Of a stretch of 64,000 nt of DNA, positions 32,514-41,681 are shown piece after piece (the first letter of the stretch is position 1; each line of letters opens with the position of its first letter). A model generated the notes under the pieces. That model ran no database searches. It was not told the origin of the DNA and worked only from the letters and a program-made list of their open reading frames with translations. The DNA comes from Pontiellaceae bacterium (GTDB lineage: Bacteria; Verrucomicrobiota; Kiritimatiellia; Kiritimatiellales; Pontiellaceae). Where the stretch lies: contig JAFGVP010000025.1 in NCBI GenBank assembly GCA_016937945.1, forward strand, positions 1-64,000, read 5' to 3'. Both the position numbers and the translations under genes were made by a program.

Positions 32514-32844
32514 AAAACTCACCCCGTTAAAATAAAGCGCCCGAAACATGTAGCAAATAACATACCACAAATGATTGATAATCATAATGCGCCCATTATA
32601 TCTCTGAAAAAGTCATTTTATTTATACACGCGATGGATCTGCGAAAACAGGAAACCGGTGCGGATTCTCATTTTTCAGTCTCCGGCCCCGATTTATCTCT
32701 CACTTCATCCGTCGAAAATCATCAATACTGACGATACCGCTTCTCCCCCGCCTATTCTAAATTGCCTACTCGTGGAAAAAGGAAAGTCCATTTTCCATGG
32801 ACTCCATGGCAAACACGGGAAACGGAAAAAGGAGAGCGAGCAAA
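32514..32844. other. Divergent intergenic region with shared motif
   Basis: About 330 AT-rich bases between the small Cys-rich gene and the large repeat protein. It contains TGATTGATAATCA at 32572-32584 (5-bp arms) and the conserved motif at 32718-32741. No gene is seen; it must hold promoters for both directions. Confidence 0.5.
32718..32741 (+). promoter_or_regulatory. Conserved ATCATCAAT-CTGACGATAC motif, copy 1
   Basis: The 24-base segment starting ATCATCAATACTGACGATAC matches the segment at 41758 at 21 of 24 positions. It lies about 104 bases before the chosen start of the large repeat protein. Matching copies ahead of other glycan-related genes suggest an activator or sigma-factor site. 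Confidence 0.5.
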
Positions 32845-35655
32845 GTGAAAAAAATATTATATCTTGTAGCCGGGCTGCTGCTTGCAGGAGCGGCGACAGC
32901 CGAGATCTCGGTGGTGAACTCCGAAGGTACCAACATAGTATCGGGAACATTCGCCTACGACTATACGATGCGTGAAATTGACAGCGTACTGGTTGTCGCG
33001 ACCTACCGCGATTCCGGCGGACAGCCCTTCGCAAACATTACATTTGACGGGATCGAGGCAGATGGTTCCAACTATGAAGGCAGTCGCAGAACATCCATGT
33101 TCTACTGCCTGAATCCCGGCAATGGTACCGTCAGAATACAAGGCGAGTTGGTTGCTGCCAGTTCCGGCATGTACGTATGGGAGCTCTCAGGCGTTAATAA
33201 ATCCGCAGCGGTCGTATCTGTAATGAGTGAAAAGAACGACTACAGCCCGGGCAGCCTCACCATTGAAACACTGGCCGATTATTCCTTCATCGTAGATGCC
33301 ATGGGGTGGAATCCCATCAATGGTGACAGCGCGAACATCCTTACAGTGACGCCGGATGCCGACTCCATCCTTCCCGGAACCAATTTCACGTACGGGATCA
33401 ACCTTGGCGGAGGCGGCTGCCTGGCGGGAGGTTCCGGACCGACCACGACCTCTGGCAGTTATAATCTGGGATGGAATGTTTCCCAGAGTCAGGGAAGCAT
33501 GGACGACTTCAACGAGCTGGCATTTGCGTTTGCACCTTCCGGCGAGATTGTCCTGCCGAACATGAGCGACCAATATCCGGCCCCCAACAGTTATGTGGTC
33601 AATCCGCTCGATTTTCCGGTATCAATCGGCGGAGTGATAACGGACTCGGCAGACGTAAATGTGAATCCTGAGAGCATTGAACTTTATTTGAACGGGAGTG
33701 CAGATGTGCTCGCCGCCGGCGATGTAAGCCAGATCCTGACGACGCCGGCGACAACCACGGTAAGCTATGCGGCCACCACCCTGCCGGATGGAACAAACAC
33801 CGTCGAGCTGGTCTATTCAACCGTTAACTTTCCCTCCGTCATGACCACCAGCTCGTGGTCTTTCGTGGTCTATTCCCAGGGAGAGCCCGGCAGCCGCGTC
33901 TATGTGGATGCCGATCCCACAAATACGTTGGCATGGAATGGCACCGAGTATGCCGATTGGAGCGCAACCGGAGGCACGAACTGGACCAGCCGCGCAGATG
34001 CAGGAAACGCCGGAGAAAGCTATCAGTCCGACTATTCTGCCGACTCGGTCCGGCTTAAGACATCGATAACCGATCTCCCGGAAGGCCTCTACAAGGTTTA
34101 TGCCTATTTCTGGGCGGCAGGTTCCGGCGCCAACTGGCGAATGGAAGCGGCACTGGAAGACAATACGGCGGGTGAACTCCCGCTCTACTACCAGTCGGAC
34201 TATCCCGCAAAAACGAATCTCTATGTGCATTATGAGGATGCGCTCGATGCTCTTCCATGGGGAAACTTTGCATATCCGACACCCAATCCATATATGACCA
34301 CCAATCTGCTGTCCAACCCGTTTGGAAGCGATGCGCTCCGACTCGCGAAAAATGACCTGCGGCTGGTGGAAATCTATCTGGGCGTAGTTTCCGGCTCAGA
34401 GATTTCCGTGTATGTCGACGACGATCCGGCGGCCAGCAGTCAAACCCAGCGAACCTGGTATGACGGCATTGGATACGAAGCCTTCGAAGCGACGGCGCCC
34501 AGCATCATCAATCAATATCCTGCAGAAAACAGCGATATCATCAGTCCCGATGATCTCCCGGTCTCCATCGGGGCGGAAATTGCGGATTCAACCAGTGCCC
34601 ATGTTAATCCCGCATCCGTACAAATGTACCTGAACGGAGGGGAAAATGTGCTGATGAGCGGCGAAGTGACCCAAAGCGGAGTCTCCCTTAAAACCACAGT
34701 GATTGACCACACCGCATCCACACTGGAGGAAGGAACGAATACCGTGGAACTGGTGTATGCAACGCTTGAATATCCAACCCTCTTCACCACGATCACCTGG
34801 TCATTCGTGGTTCATTCCCGAGGTGAACCCGGAAACATTGTGTATGTCGATGCGAGCCCGGAAAACACCTTGTCATGGAATGGAACTATGTATGGAGTCT
34901 GGAGCCCGGAAGGCGGCACCAACTGGACCGTTCGCAATGGCTCCGGAATCGGCGGCGTGGTTTACCAGTCCGAGTATTATGGCGACTCGGTCCGGCTGAA
35001 GACCACCCTGAGCGGACTGTCGAGCGGCACCTACAACGTCTATGCCTATTTCTGGGCGGCCGGCGGCTCCGCCAACTGGCGTCTGGGGGCATCTCTCGAA
35101 GATGTTCCCGGCGGCGAACTGCCCCTGTATCACCAGTCGGATTATCCGGCCAACACGGACCTGCATGTCTATTATGAGGATGGCGTTGGTGCACTTCCAT
35201 GGGGTAACTTCTCCAATCCGACACCGAATCCGTTTATGAGCACCAACCTGCTGACAAATCCGTTCGGCAGCGATTCAATCATATTGGCCAATAATGATAC
35301 CCGACTGGTGCAGGTCTATCTGGGCACCGTTTCGGGAGATGAAATTACCGTATACGTGGATGACGATGTAACGGCCAACAGTCAGCTTCACAGAACCTGG
35401 TATGAAGGTCTCGGGTATGAACCCGTTGTTTCAACCCTGAATCCCGACATCACCAGCCTGTCGATTTCCGGAGGGCAGGCAACGCTCATCTGGAAATCGG
35501 AAGCCGGCGGAATCTATACCATTCAGCACAAATCCACTTTGACCGGCCCATGGGCGGACCTGAAGAGCGGAATCAGCGGCGGAAGCCCGACGACCACGGA
35601 CTCCGTGGATGTCAGCGGCGGAAGTCAGGAATTCTTCCAGATTAAAGGTAACTAA
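32845..35655 (+). CDS. Secreted protein with tandem Ig-YVDA modules
   Basis: A 936-aa exported protein. A GTG at 32845 is chosen: AAAGGAG lies before it and the product MKKILYLVAGLLLAGAATAE is an ideal signal peptide; ATG codons at 32797 and 32806 are less likely. Residues about 20-235 form an N-terminal beta domain (DSVLVVATYRDSGGQPFANI). Then come two tandem units of ~310 residues, each an Ig-like domain (NQYPAENSDIISPDDLPVSI) followed by the YVDA...WYDGIGYE module (about 351-547 and 666-858). The copies are close at the DNA level too, so the duplication is fairly recent. The protein ends with the YTIQHKSTLTGPW...FFQIKGN tail. No catalytic motif. A glycan-binding surface protein is the likeliest role, next to a GH105 gene. 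A strong inverted repeat follows the stop. Confidence 0.82.
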   Translation: MKKILYLVAGLLLAGAATAEISVVNSEGTNIVSGTFAYDYTMREIDSVLVVATYRDSGGQPFANITFDGIEADGSNYEGSRRTSMFYCLNPGNGTVRIQGELVAASSGMYVWELSGVNKSAAVVSVMSEKNDYSPGSLTIETLADYSFIVDAMGWNPINGDSANILTVTPDADSILPGTNFTYGINLGGGGCLAGGSGPTTTSGSYNLGWNVSQSQGSMDDFNELAFAFAPSGEIVLPNMSDQYPAPNSYVVNPLDFPVSIGGVITDSADVNVNPESIELYLNGSADVLAAGDVSQILTTPATTTVSYAATTLPDGTNTVELVYSTVNFPSVMTTSSWSFVVYSQGEPGSRVYVDADPTNTLAWNGTEYADWSATGGTNWTSRADAGNAGESYQSDYSADSVRLKTSITDLPEGLYKVYAYFWAAGSGANWRMEAALEDNTAGELPLYYQSDYPAKTNLYVHYEDALDALPWGNFAYPTPNPYMTTNLLSNPFGSDALRLAKNDLRLVEIYLGVVSGSEISVYVDDDPAASSQTQRTWYDGIGYEAFEATAPSIINQYPAENSDIISPDDLPVSIGAEIADSTSAHVNPASVQMYLNGGENVLMSGEVTQSGVSLKTTVIDHTASTLEEGTNTVELVYATLEYPTLFTTITWSFVVHSRGEPGNIVYVDASPENTLSWNGTMYGVWSPEGGTNWTVRNGSGIGGVVYQSEYYGDSVRLKTTLSGLSSGTYNVYAYFWAAGGSANWRLGASLEDVPGGELPLYHQSDYPANTDLHVYYEDGVGALPWGNFSNPTPNPFMSTNLLTNPFGSDSIILANNDTRLVQVYLGTVSGDEITVYVDDDVTANSQLHRTWYEGLGYEPVVSTLNPDITSLSISGGQATLIWKSEAGGIYTIQHKSTLTGPWADLKSGISGGSPTTTDSVDVSGGSQEFFQIKGN

Positions 35656-35668
35656 TCAGTAACAGCCG

Positions 35669-35704
35669 CCCCGGGAGCCATTTCATCGGGAATCGTTCCC
35701 GGGG
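35669..35704 (+). other. Inverted repeat downstream of repeat protein
   Basis: CCCCGGGA (35669-35676) pairs with TCCCGGGG (35697-35704), and the loop contains a nested GGGAATCGTTCCC. There is no T run, so it may terminate poorly or protect the mRNA end. The nested GGGAA/TTCCC resembles the GGGGAA repeats found elsewhere. Confidence 0.4.
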
Positions 35705-35832
35705 CATAACCTCGAAAGTGGCGTTCAACAACACCGAGAACGCCGGCACCGCCCCCTCGTGCGGCAGGTGCTGCGATGAACCGATCGCAGCCATTTTAGA
35801 ACAGATCAAAAAACACCTCGGAGAGATTAGAA

Positions 35833-36909
35833 ATGAAAAACAGATTATTATGGTCCTTGTCACTGATGGTTTTCCTGACCGGCCGCACCATGGCCGGAGA
35901 CATTAAAATCAGCAACCCGGAAAGCATTGATAAATACGGCAAACTCGTTGTCAGAAACCTCATTAACAGGGACTATATGCTCTACCCCAAAGGCGGACTG
36001 CACTATCCCGAGGCCTGCGCCGGACTCGGAGCATTCCGCTTTTGCGAGACGATCAATGATCAGTCCGATATTGATCTGCTGGTCAAACGCTATTCCGGCT
36101 TTCTGGACGAATCCAGCAAGCTCATCGATCGCGTTCAGCATGTTGACTACAACGTCAAGGGAATCGTCCCGCTACAGGTCTATCTGACGACCGGCGACGA
36201 ACGCTTCAGGACGGTCGGCCTTTCTTTTGCAGACTCCCAGTGGAACAAAGAAATCGAAGACGGACTGACCAGCCAGACGCGCTGGTGGATTGACGATATG
36301 TACATGATCGGCAGCCTCCAGATGCAGGCTTACCGAGCGACCGGTGATCCGGAATATGCCGACCGCGCCGCCCGCCAGATCCACGTCTATATCGACCGTC
36401 TTCAGCAGCCGAACGGACTGTTTTTCCATGGACCGAAATTTAAATATCACTGGGGACGGGGTAACGGATGGGTTGCGGCATCCATGGCCGAACTGCTTAA
36501 AGACCTCCCGAAGAACAACCCGCATCGCAAGGCCATCGAGAAGAGCTACAAATTGATGATGGCTTCACTGCTTGAATATCAGTCCGAAAACGGCTTATGG
36601 CGCCAGCTGATCGATGATCCGTACTCATGGACAGAAACCTCCTGTACCGCCATGTTCGCATACGCCATGGCGATCGGCGTAGAGACCGATGTACTGGATC
36701 AAAAAACATATGCACCGGCTGTCGAAAAGGCCTGGCAGGCGCTTTGCGCGCATATCAACCGCGACGGAAACATTCGGGATGTCTGCGAAGGCACCGGCCA
36801 GACCGATGACCCGGAATTCTACCTTAACCGCCGGCGCATCACGGGCGACTTCCATGGACAGGCCCCTTTTCTGTGGCTTGCTGCAGAACTTGCACAACAG
36901 AACAAGTAA
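35833..36909 (+). CDS. Exported GH105/GH88-type unsaturated uronyl hydrolase
   Basis: A 358-aa exported (alpha/alpha)6-barrel enzyme. The ATG at 35833 follows GGAGAG, and the signal peptide ends near RTMAGD. The catalytic-site motif TRWWIDDMYMIGSLQMQAYR gives Asp154/Asp155, and HVDYNVKGIVPLQVYLTTGD holds Asp106. WGRGNGWVAASMAELLKDLP and SWTETSCTAMFAYAMAIGV are conserved in the family. It would remove the unsaturated uronic residue from lyase-made oligosaccharides, as the other GH105 at 5926 does, but the two are divergent and probably act on different oligosaccharides. It lies between a surface protein and a PEP-CTERM protein on the same strand, with the latter starting 25 bases downstream. 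Confidence 0.88.
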   Translation: MKNRLLWSLSLMVFLTGRTMAGDIKISNPESIDKYGKLVVRNLINRDYMLYPKGGLHYPEACAGLGAFRFCETINDQSDIDLLVKRYSGFLDESSKLIDRVQHVDYNVKGIVPLQVYLTTGDERFRTVGLSFADSQWNKEIEDGLTSQTRWWIDDMYMIGSLQMQAYRATGDPEYADRAARQIHVYIDRLQQPNGLFFHGPKFKYHWGRGNGWVAASMAELLKDLPKNNPHRKAIEKSYKLMMASLLEYQSENGLWRQLIDDPYSWTETSCTAMFAYAMAIGVETDVLDQKTYAPAVEKAWQALCAHINRDGNIRDVCEGTGQTDDPEFYLNRRRITGDFHGQAPFLWLAAELAQQNK

Positions 36910-36934
36910 GAAAACAAACACAAAGGAGAAGACG

Positions 36935-37792
36935 ATGAAAAGAGTAAGTTGTTTACTAGTGGTATTAGGGACTGCTCTTGCAGCTAGTACGACGTACGGA
37001 ACCATGATTGCGACTGAATACTTTAACGATTATGGAACCACGGCAACAAACTTAAACCCGGCCGGCGGGACCGCACTTAGCGGGGGTTCGGGCTGGGATG
37101 GTGGATGGGTAGGGCACTCGGATCCACTCAGAGACGAGAAAGCAGAATACGTCCCCGGTGCCGGTCTCTCATGGAATCAGCCCGGGTATTATAACGACCA
37201 AAACCAAACGGGTGCGAATGACGGGGCAGCGGTCGCCTATCCAGCAGGAACAGGACTCACGACGCCCTATCGTAATATCACGACCTCAGAAACAACAATC
37301 TGGGCCAGCGCTCTGATTTCAATCGATGATACTGCTGATCGTGCAGTTCTCTGGTTGGATTACACCTCCACCGGTGCAAATGATTTTGTGGGGGTGCTGG
37401 ATGGCAATATCTACATGCGCTACAATAATGTTAACACTACTTCAGCAGGGGCTCCAACAACGGGAACTCACCTGATATTGACTAAATCGGTAATCAATAC
37501 AAGTGGCAACGACTCGCTTTCCTTTTGGTTCGATCCCGATTTGTCCGGTGGCGAGTCAGGCCTTGGGGCGGCAACCTACGAGGCCTCTAATGCAGATACA
37601 TTCGGCAATTCATTCAGCGGCATCGGCGTCCTCTTAGCTAACGCTAGCGGCGGATCCGGCAGTAACGAGACCATGGATTCGATCCTGATCGGGACCACCT
37701 TTACTGACGTCATTCCTGAACCTGCTGTAGGCACTTTGCTGATCGGCGGTGCGGGATTACTCCTGATCGTCCGGCGCCGGTTCATGCTGTAG
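36935..37792 (+). CDS. PEP-CTERM sorting domain protein
   Basis: A 285-aa exported protein. The ATG at 36935 has a perfect AAAGGAG site and a signal peptide (MKRVSCLLVVLGTALAASTT). It ends with IPEPAVGTLLIGGAGLLLIV followed by RRRFML, the PEP-CTERM motif, membrane helix and basic tail. The mature part looks like a LamG/concanavalin-type fold (LNPAGGTALSGGSGWDGGWV near the start; SLSFWFDPDLSGGESGLG later), a common fold for PEP-CTERM proteins of PVC bacteria. Its role may be matrix or surface attachment. It is probably co-transcribed with the GH105 gene upstream and is followed by the best terminator of the window. Confidence 0.88.
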   Translation: MKRVSCLLVVLGTALAASTTYGTMIATEYFNDYGTTATNLNPAGGTALSGGSGWDGGWVGHSDPLRDEKAEYVPGAGLSWNQPGYYNDQNQTGANDGAAVAYPAGTGLTTPYRNITTSETTIWASALISIDDTADRAVLWLDYTSTGANDFVGVLDGNIYMRYNNVNTTSAGAPTTGTHLILTKSVINTSGNDSLSFWFDPDLSGGESGLGAATYEASNADTFGNSFSGIGVLLANASGGSGSNETMDSILIGTTFTDVIPEPAVGTLLIGGAGLLLIVRRRFML

Positions 37793-37827
37793 CTGAAATA
37801 AGGTTCAACTGAATTGTTCACTCACTG

Positions 37828-37863
37828 AAAAACCTGAAGTCCCTTCATGGGCTTCAGGTTTTT
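37828..37863 (+). terminator. Rho-independent terminator
   Basis: AAAAACCTGAAG (37828-37839) and CTTCAGGTTTTT (37852-37863) form a perfect 12-bp stem with a 12-base loop, ending in a T run. It closes the GH105/PEP-CTERM transcript. The next gene starts only 18 bases later. Confidence 0.9.
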
Positions 37864-37881
37864 CGTGGAGCCCAATCAAGA

Positions 37882-38826
37882 ATGTACAGAAAAAAACAAC
37901 CCATTCAAAAAACATTCATTGCCCTCATTGCGGCCATGGCGGTCGGTTATGCATATTCAAATGATAAGCTGGTAAACGAACCTACGATCAAAATCATGAC
38001 ATTTAACATCTGGCGCGACGGCAAAGGCGGAAAACAACCCCTTTCCCAGACCGTCCGGGTAATACAGATGGCGCAGGCGGACATCGTCGGACTGCAGGAA
38101 GTCAACGAAAACGCGAAGGCAATCGCAGAGCTGCTCGGCTGGAATTATATACAGCAAACGCGTGACACAGCGATCCTGAGCCGATTCAAAATACTGGAAA
38201 CTACCGACAACAGGTTAGGCGTTAAGATCCGTTGTGATTCCGGGAAAGTTCTTTATGTGTTCAATGTCCACTTTGCGCATGCTCCCTATCAACCCTATCA
38301 ACTGTTGAATATTCCATATGCGAACGCCCCGTTCCTGAAGACGGAAGCCGAGGCTGTAGCCGCAGCAAATGACGCCCGTGGGCATGAAGTAACTGGTCTC
38401 ATCAAAGAGATTGACGATTTAAAAGGTCAGGCCATTCCGGTGATTATAACGGGAGATTTTAATGAGCCTTCCCATCTCGACTGGACTCAGGCTGCAGCAG
38501 AGATGGGCAGACATCCCATCAGAGTTCGGTACCCAACGACCTCTGCGCTGGAAAAAGCGAACTTTATTGATACCTATCGGGCCATGTTTCCCGATGAGAT
38601 CCGGAATCCCGGATTTACGTGGACCCCGCTGACAACCCTTGAAAATACGAACGATCATCACGACCGTATTGATTTTATCTTCTGCAACAACACCGGTTTG
38701 AAAATAGCCAATACGATGATCGTAGGAGAGAACAAGGCACATGCGGAGCTTGTCGTTACCCCCTACCCCTCAGATCATCGCGCAATCGTTACAACCTTTA
38801 TTTTAAGCGAGGACTTCAAAAAATAA
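37882..38826 (+). CDS. Exported endonuclease/exonuclease/phosphatase family protein
   Basis: A 314-aa protein of the EEP superfamily (DNase I, sphingomyelinase and phosphodiesterase fold). All core motifs are present in order: IMTFNIWRD, IVGLQEVNENA, LYVFNVHFAH, VIITGDFNEPSHLDWT, NDHHDRIDFIF and YPSDHRAIVTTF, so it should be active and metal-dependent. A signal peptide (IALIAAMAVGYAYSN) follows a short basic start, so it acts outside the cytoplasm. The start at 37882 has GGAG 11 bases upstream and follows a terminator at once, so its promoter must overlap the terminator region or transcription must read through. Substrate is not predictable: phosphate scavenging from nucleic acids or phospholipids is typical. 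A weak CTCATC...GATGAG hairpin follows at 38833-38855. Confidence 0.88.
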   Translation: MYRKKQPIQKTFIALIAAMAVGYAYSNDKLVNEPTIKIMTFNIWRDGKGGKQPLSQTVRVIQMAQADIVGLQEVNENAKAIAELLGWNYIQQTRDTAILSRFKILETTDNRLGVKIRCDSGKVLYVFNVHFAHAPYQPYQLLNIPYANAPFLKTEAEAVAAANDARGHEVTGLIKEIDDLKGQAIPVIITGDFNEPSHLDWTQAAAEMGRHPIRVRYPTTSALEKANFIDTYRAMFPDEIRNPGFTWTPLTTLENTNDHHDRIDFIFCNNTGLKIANTMIVGENKAHAELVVTPYPSDHRAIVTTFILSEDFKK

Positions 38827-38967
38827 ATATCGCTCATCTTATGACGATTGATGAGAAAGAATCGAACAGGGAACATCCTCATATTTGCTTTGCGCCGAAA
38901 ATGGCGTTCCGCCATAGTTGCTGAAATGCATATTCAGATTCGGGACCAATTCTAATCACTAAAGTAT

Positions 38968-41067
38968 ATGGCGTTGAAACATCACAGAGCAAGCCATCGG
39001 CCATTCATGTCCAAAATATGGACATGGCTCCCGTTTATGATGCTGACTATATGCTGGTGCAATATCACTGAAGCAGAGGAACTGCCGAAAACTGAGACGG
39101 TCCAGACCAATACCCGCCCGGTAATTACGCAGGCCATTCACGTTAAAAGCCTGAGTCGGGAGGAGGCAAAAAAAAATCTGCCTGTAAAAATCCGAGGCGT
39201 CATTACTGCCCGTCTGGGATACGGCTTCGTCATTCAGGACGAGACGTGGTCAGTGTTCATGCGGCTTAAAAACAACATAATGGATGGAGACCACAGACCG
39301 GAAGTCGGCGACTTTGTAGAAATTGAAGGCGTTACGGATGTGGGATATGCCCCCTATATCACGGCCGAGCGAGGGGTCTATCTCGGAGCAGGCATTTTTC
39401 CGAAACCGCTGAAACCGTCATGGGATGAACTGTTTAATGGAAGCATGGACACACAGTATGTGGAAATCGAAGGTGTGGTCAGTCGGATTGAACAGGACGG
39501 TCTGACCTTGCTGACCCGGGCCGGAAAGATCCGGATTGAGCTGGTCGACGAAAACATGGATAACCGGATTGAGCTGGACGGCGCTCGAATCCGCATCCGT
39601 GGCGTATTTAGTCCGGCGCGGGGCGGCGACCTGATGATGGTGCCACGACTACGCCTCAGTACGGCGTCAATTATCGTGGATCAGCCGGCACCGGAGTCAC
39701 CCTTCGAGATTCCGCTGAAACATGCCGAAGATCTCTTCCTTTTTGACGTTCAGGCCGACCTGCTCCGCCGGGTAAGACTCTCGGGAAAGGTTCTGCAGGA
39801 GTGGAACGGCCAGCATTTTCTGCTGGATGAGGACAACGGATTTCGGGCCGAGCTCAAAACTCCAGAAAAGCTGCATCCGGGCGATCTGGTGGAGCTTGTC
39901 GGCTTCCCGGATTTCAGCGGATTTTCACCAGTGCTGCTCGACGCGCTTGTCCGGAAAACCGGCACAAGTGCCCTGCCCGCAGCCCAGCCTCTGTCAACAG
40001 ACAATCCGTTGCTCCGGAATAATGATGCAAAACGGGTTCGGGTCGAATCCGATCTGACCGGAATCAGCGAAGATCGCAACGGTCAGGTACTGGAACTGCG
40101 GGCCGGAAACCGATGGTTTATTGCCCGGCTCAAAAGCAGCGATGGTCGGTTAAAAGACATCCTGCCGGGCAGCCGTCTGCTGGTTTCCGGCACCTACATC
40201 GGCAAGGGAAGCGGGCGTGATGTTGAATCATTTGAACTGCTGCTGAACTCCCCGGCCGACATCACCGTATTGAAACGCCCATCGTGGTGGACGGCACAGC
40301 ATGCCCTGAATCTGGCGGGTGCACTGGCGCTGTTTGGTATTGGATCATTGAGCTGGATCATCATGCTCCGCCGGCAGGTGGATACACGGACCCGGCAGCT
40401 GGCCGTTGAAATCCATCGAAGAGAACAGACTGAACAACGGCGTGCGCTCGAAGAAGAACGAACCCGCATTGCACAGGATCTGCACGACGACCTGGGTGCC
40501 ACCCTGACGGAGATCCGGTTTCTGACGGCTGTCGGAAGCGTCGGTACAGATGTAGCGCCGGAGATCCGTGACCAGTTCATGGAAGTATCCGAAAAGTCGC
40601 GCCAAATGGTGGCATCGCTGGATGAAATCGTTTGGGCGGTAAACCCGGAAAACGATTCCCTCATGGGACTCGAATCCTATCTGCACCATGTCGTGGATGA
40701 GTTTTTCCGCAGGTCGCCGATTCGGTGCAGGCTGGATGTGGATGACGCCCTGCCCGAAATCGCGTTGCATTCCGACGTTCGCCACAACCTGTATCTCGCG
40801 GTTCGCGAGGCCCTTAACAATGTGGCCAAGCATTCCTATGCTACGGAGGCCTGGCTGCGAATCCACTGGAAAGCCGGCATACTCTGCATGACGGTGGAAG
40901 ATAACGGTTGCGGTTTTTGCGCAGAAGAAGAGGAGTCGCCCGGCAATGGATTGCGAAACATGCGACGCCGGCTAGATAAACTTAGCGGCCACTTTGAATG
41001 CGAATCCAGCCCGGGAACCGGAACGATCTGCCGCATGAGCGTTCGGCTGGAAAAATCGGAGAGATAG
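38968..41067 (+). CDS. Sensor histidine kinase, NarL/UhpB type (HisKA_3)
   Basis: A 699-aa membrane histidine kinase. An N-terminal hydrophobic segment is followed by a ~370-residue outside region made of OB-like beta domains (LPVKIRGVITARLGYGFVIQ; VSGTYIGKGSGRDVESFELL), as seen in other PVC sensor kinases. A membrane helix lies near 444-466 (LNLAGALALFGIGSLSWIIM), then a coiled linker, then the HisKA_3 box RTRIAQDLHDDLGATLTEIR with phospho-acceptor His506, and the ATPase domain (EALNNVAKHSYATEAWLRIH; VEDNGCGF; GNGLRNMRRRLDKLSG). The ATG at 38968 has no good ribosome site, and an in-frame ATG at 39007 is possible. Its stop is two bases before the partner regulator. The GH2 and GH130 genes downstream suggest it senses a glycan product, an inference. 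Confidence 0.92.
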   Translation: MALKHHRASHRPFMSKIWTWLPFMMLTICWCNITEAEELPKTETVQTNTRPVITQAIHVKSLSREEAKKNLPVKIRGVITARLGYGFVIQDETWSVFMRLKNNIMDGDHRPEVGDFVEIEGVTDVGYAPYITAERGVYLGAGIFPKPLKPSWDELFNGSMDTQYVEIEGVVSRIEQDGLTLLTRAGKIRIELVDENMDNRIELDGARIRIRGVFSPARGGDLMMVPRLRLSTASIIVDQPAPESPFEIPLKHAEDLFLFDVQADLLRRVRLSGKVLQEWNGQHFLLDEDNGFRAELKTPEKLHPGDLVELVGFPDFSGFSPVLLDALVRKTGTSALPAAQPLSTDNPLLRNNDAKRVRVESDLTGISEDRNGQVLELRAGNRWFIARLKSSDGRLKDILPGSRLLVSGTYIGKGSGRDVESFELLLNSPADITVLKRPSWWTAQHALNLAGALALFGIGSLSWIIMLRRQVDTRTRQLAVEIHRREQTEQRRALEEERTRIAQDLHDDLGATLTEIRFLTAVGSVGTDVAPEIRDQFMEVSEKSRQMVASLDEIVWAVNPENDSLMGLESYLHHVVDEFFRRSPIRCRLDVDDALPEIALHSDVRHNLYLAVREALNNVAKHSYATEAWLRIHWKAGILCMTVEDNGCGFCAEEEESPGNGLRNMRRRLDKLSGHFECESSPGTGTICRMSVRLEKSER

Positions 41068-41069
41068 AA

Positions 41070-41681
41070 ATGAACATCGCTATTGTTGAGGATAACCGGG
41101 GATTTCGTGAAAAGTTGGAAAGCTTTCTGAATGGAAGCATGGGATTCCGTTGTGTCTGTACCTGCGGAACAGCGGAAGAGGCTTTGGAGATGATTCCAAA
41201 GATGCGGCCCGATGTGGTGCTGATGGATCTTCACCTACCGAACATGTCCGGAGAGGAATGCACGCGCCAGCTCAAGGCGCTCTGTCCGAATGTCCAGATT
41301 CTGATCCTGACCGTCTATGAAGACAATGACCGTATATTCGGATCATTGAAATCCGGTGCCAGCGGCTATCTGCTCAAGCGCGCCGATCCCGCTGAAATCC
41401 TTCAGGCGATCCGGGAGGTCAACGACGGCGGTGCACCGATGAGCAGTCAGATTGCCCGGCGCGTGGTCCAGTCATTCCGCGAGCCCGAAGCCGAAAAAAT
41501 CGAATCTCTTTCTCAGCGCGAACTCGAAATCCTGCAGGCGCTGTCGAAAGGCTATACCAGCAAGGAAATCAGCACGCATCTTTCGATCAGCGTATCAACG
41601 GTCAACACTCACCTGCGGCATATCTACGAGAAACTGCACGTCCGGTCCCGAACCGAAGCGATCCTGAAGTTTCTGCAATAA
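41070..41681 (+). CDS. Response regulator, NarL/FixJ type
   Basis: A 203-aa response regulator. The ATG at 41070 follows CGGAGAG and lies two bases after the kinase stop, so the pair is translationally linked. The receiver is intact: acidic pair Glu7-Asp8, phospho-acceptor Asp53 in VVLMDLHLPNMSG, and Lys in GYLLKRADP. The LuxR-type DNA-binding domain is at the end (LSQRELEILQALSKGYTSKE; HLSISVSTVNTHLRHIYEKL). It contrasts with the phosphorylation-dead regulator at 31264. The conserved motif at 41758 lies 76 bases past its stop, ahead of the GH2 gene, making this regulator the first candidate to bind that motif. Confidence 0.93.
   Translation: MNIAIVEDNRGFREKLESFLNGSMGFRCVCTCGTAEEALEMIPKMRPDVVLMDLHLPNMSGEECTRQLKALCPNVQILILTVYEDNDRIFGSLKSGASGYLLKRADPAEILQAIREVNDGGAPMSSQIARRVVQSFREPEAEKIESLSQRELEILQALSKGYTSKEISTHLSISVSTVNTHLRHIYEKLHVRSRTEAILKFLQ

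Noticed and set aside
38833-38855. CTCATC...GATGAG hairpin after the endonuclease/phosphatase gene
   Set aside because: Six-base stem with 11-base loop and no T run; too weak to call a terminator.
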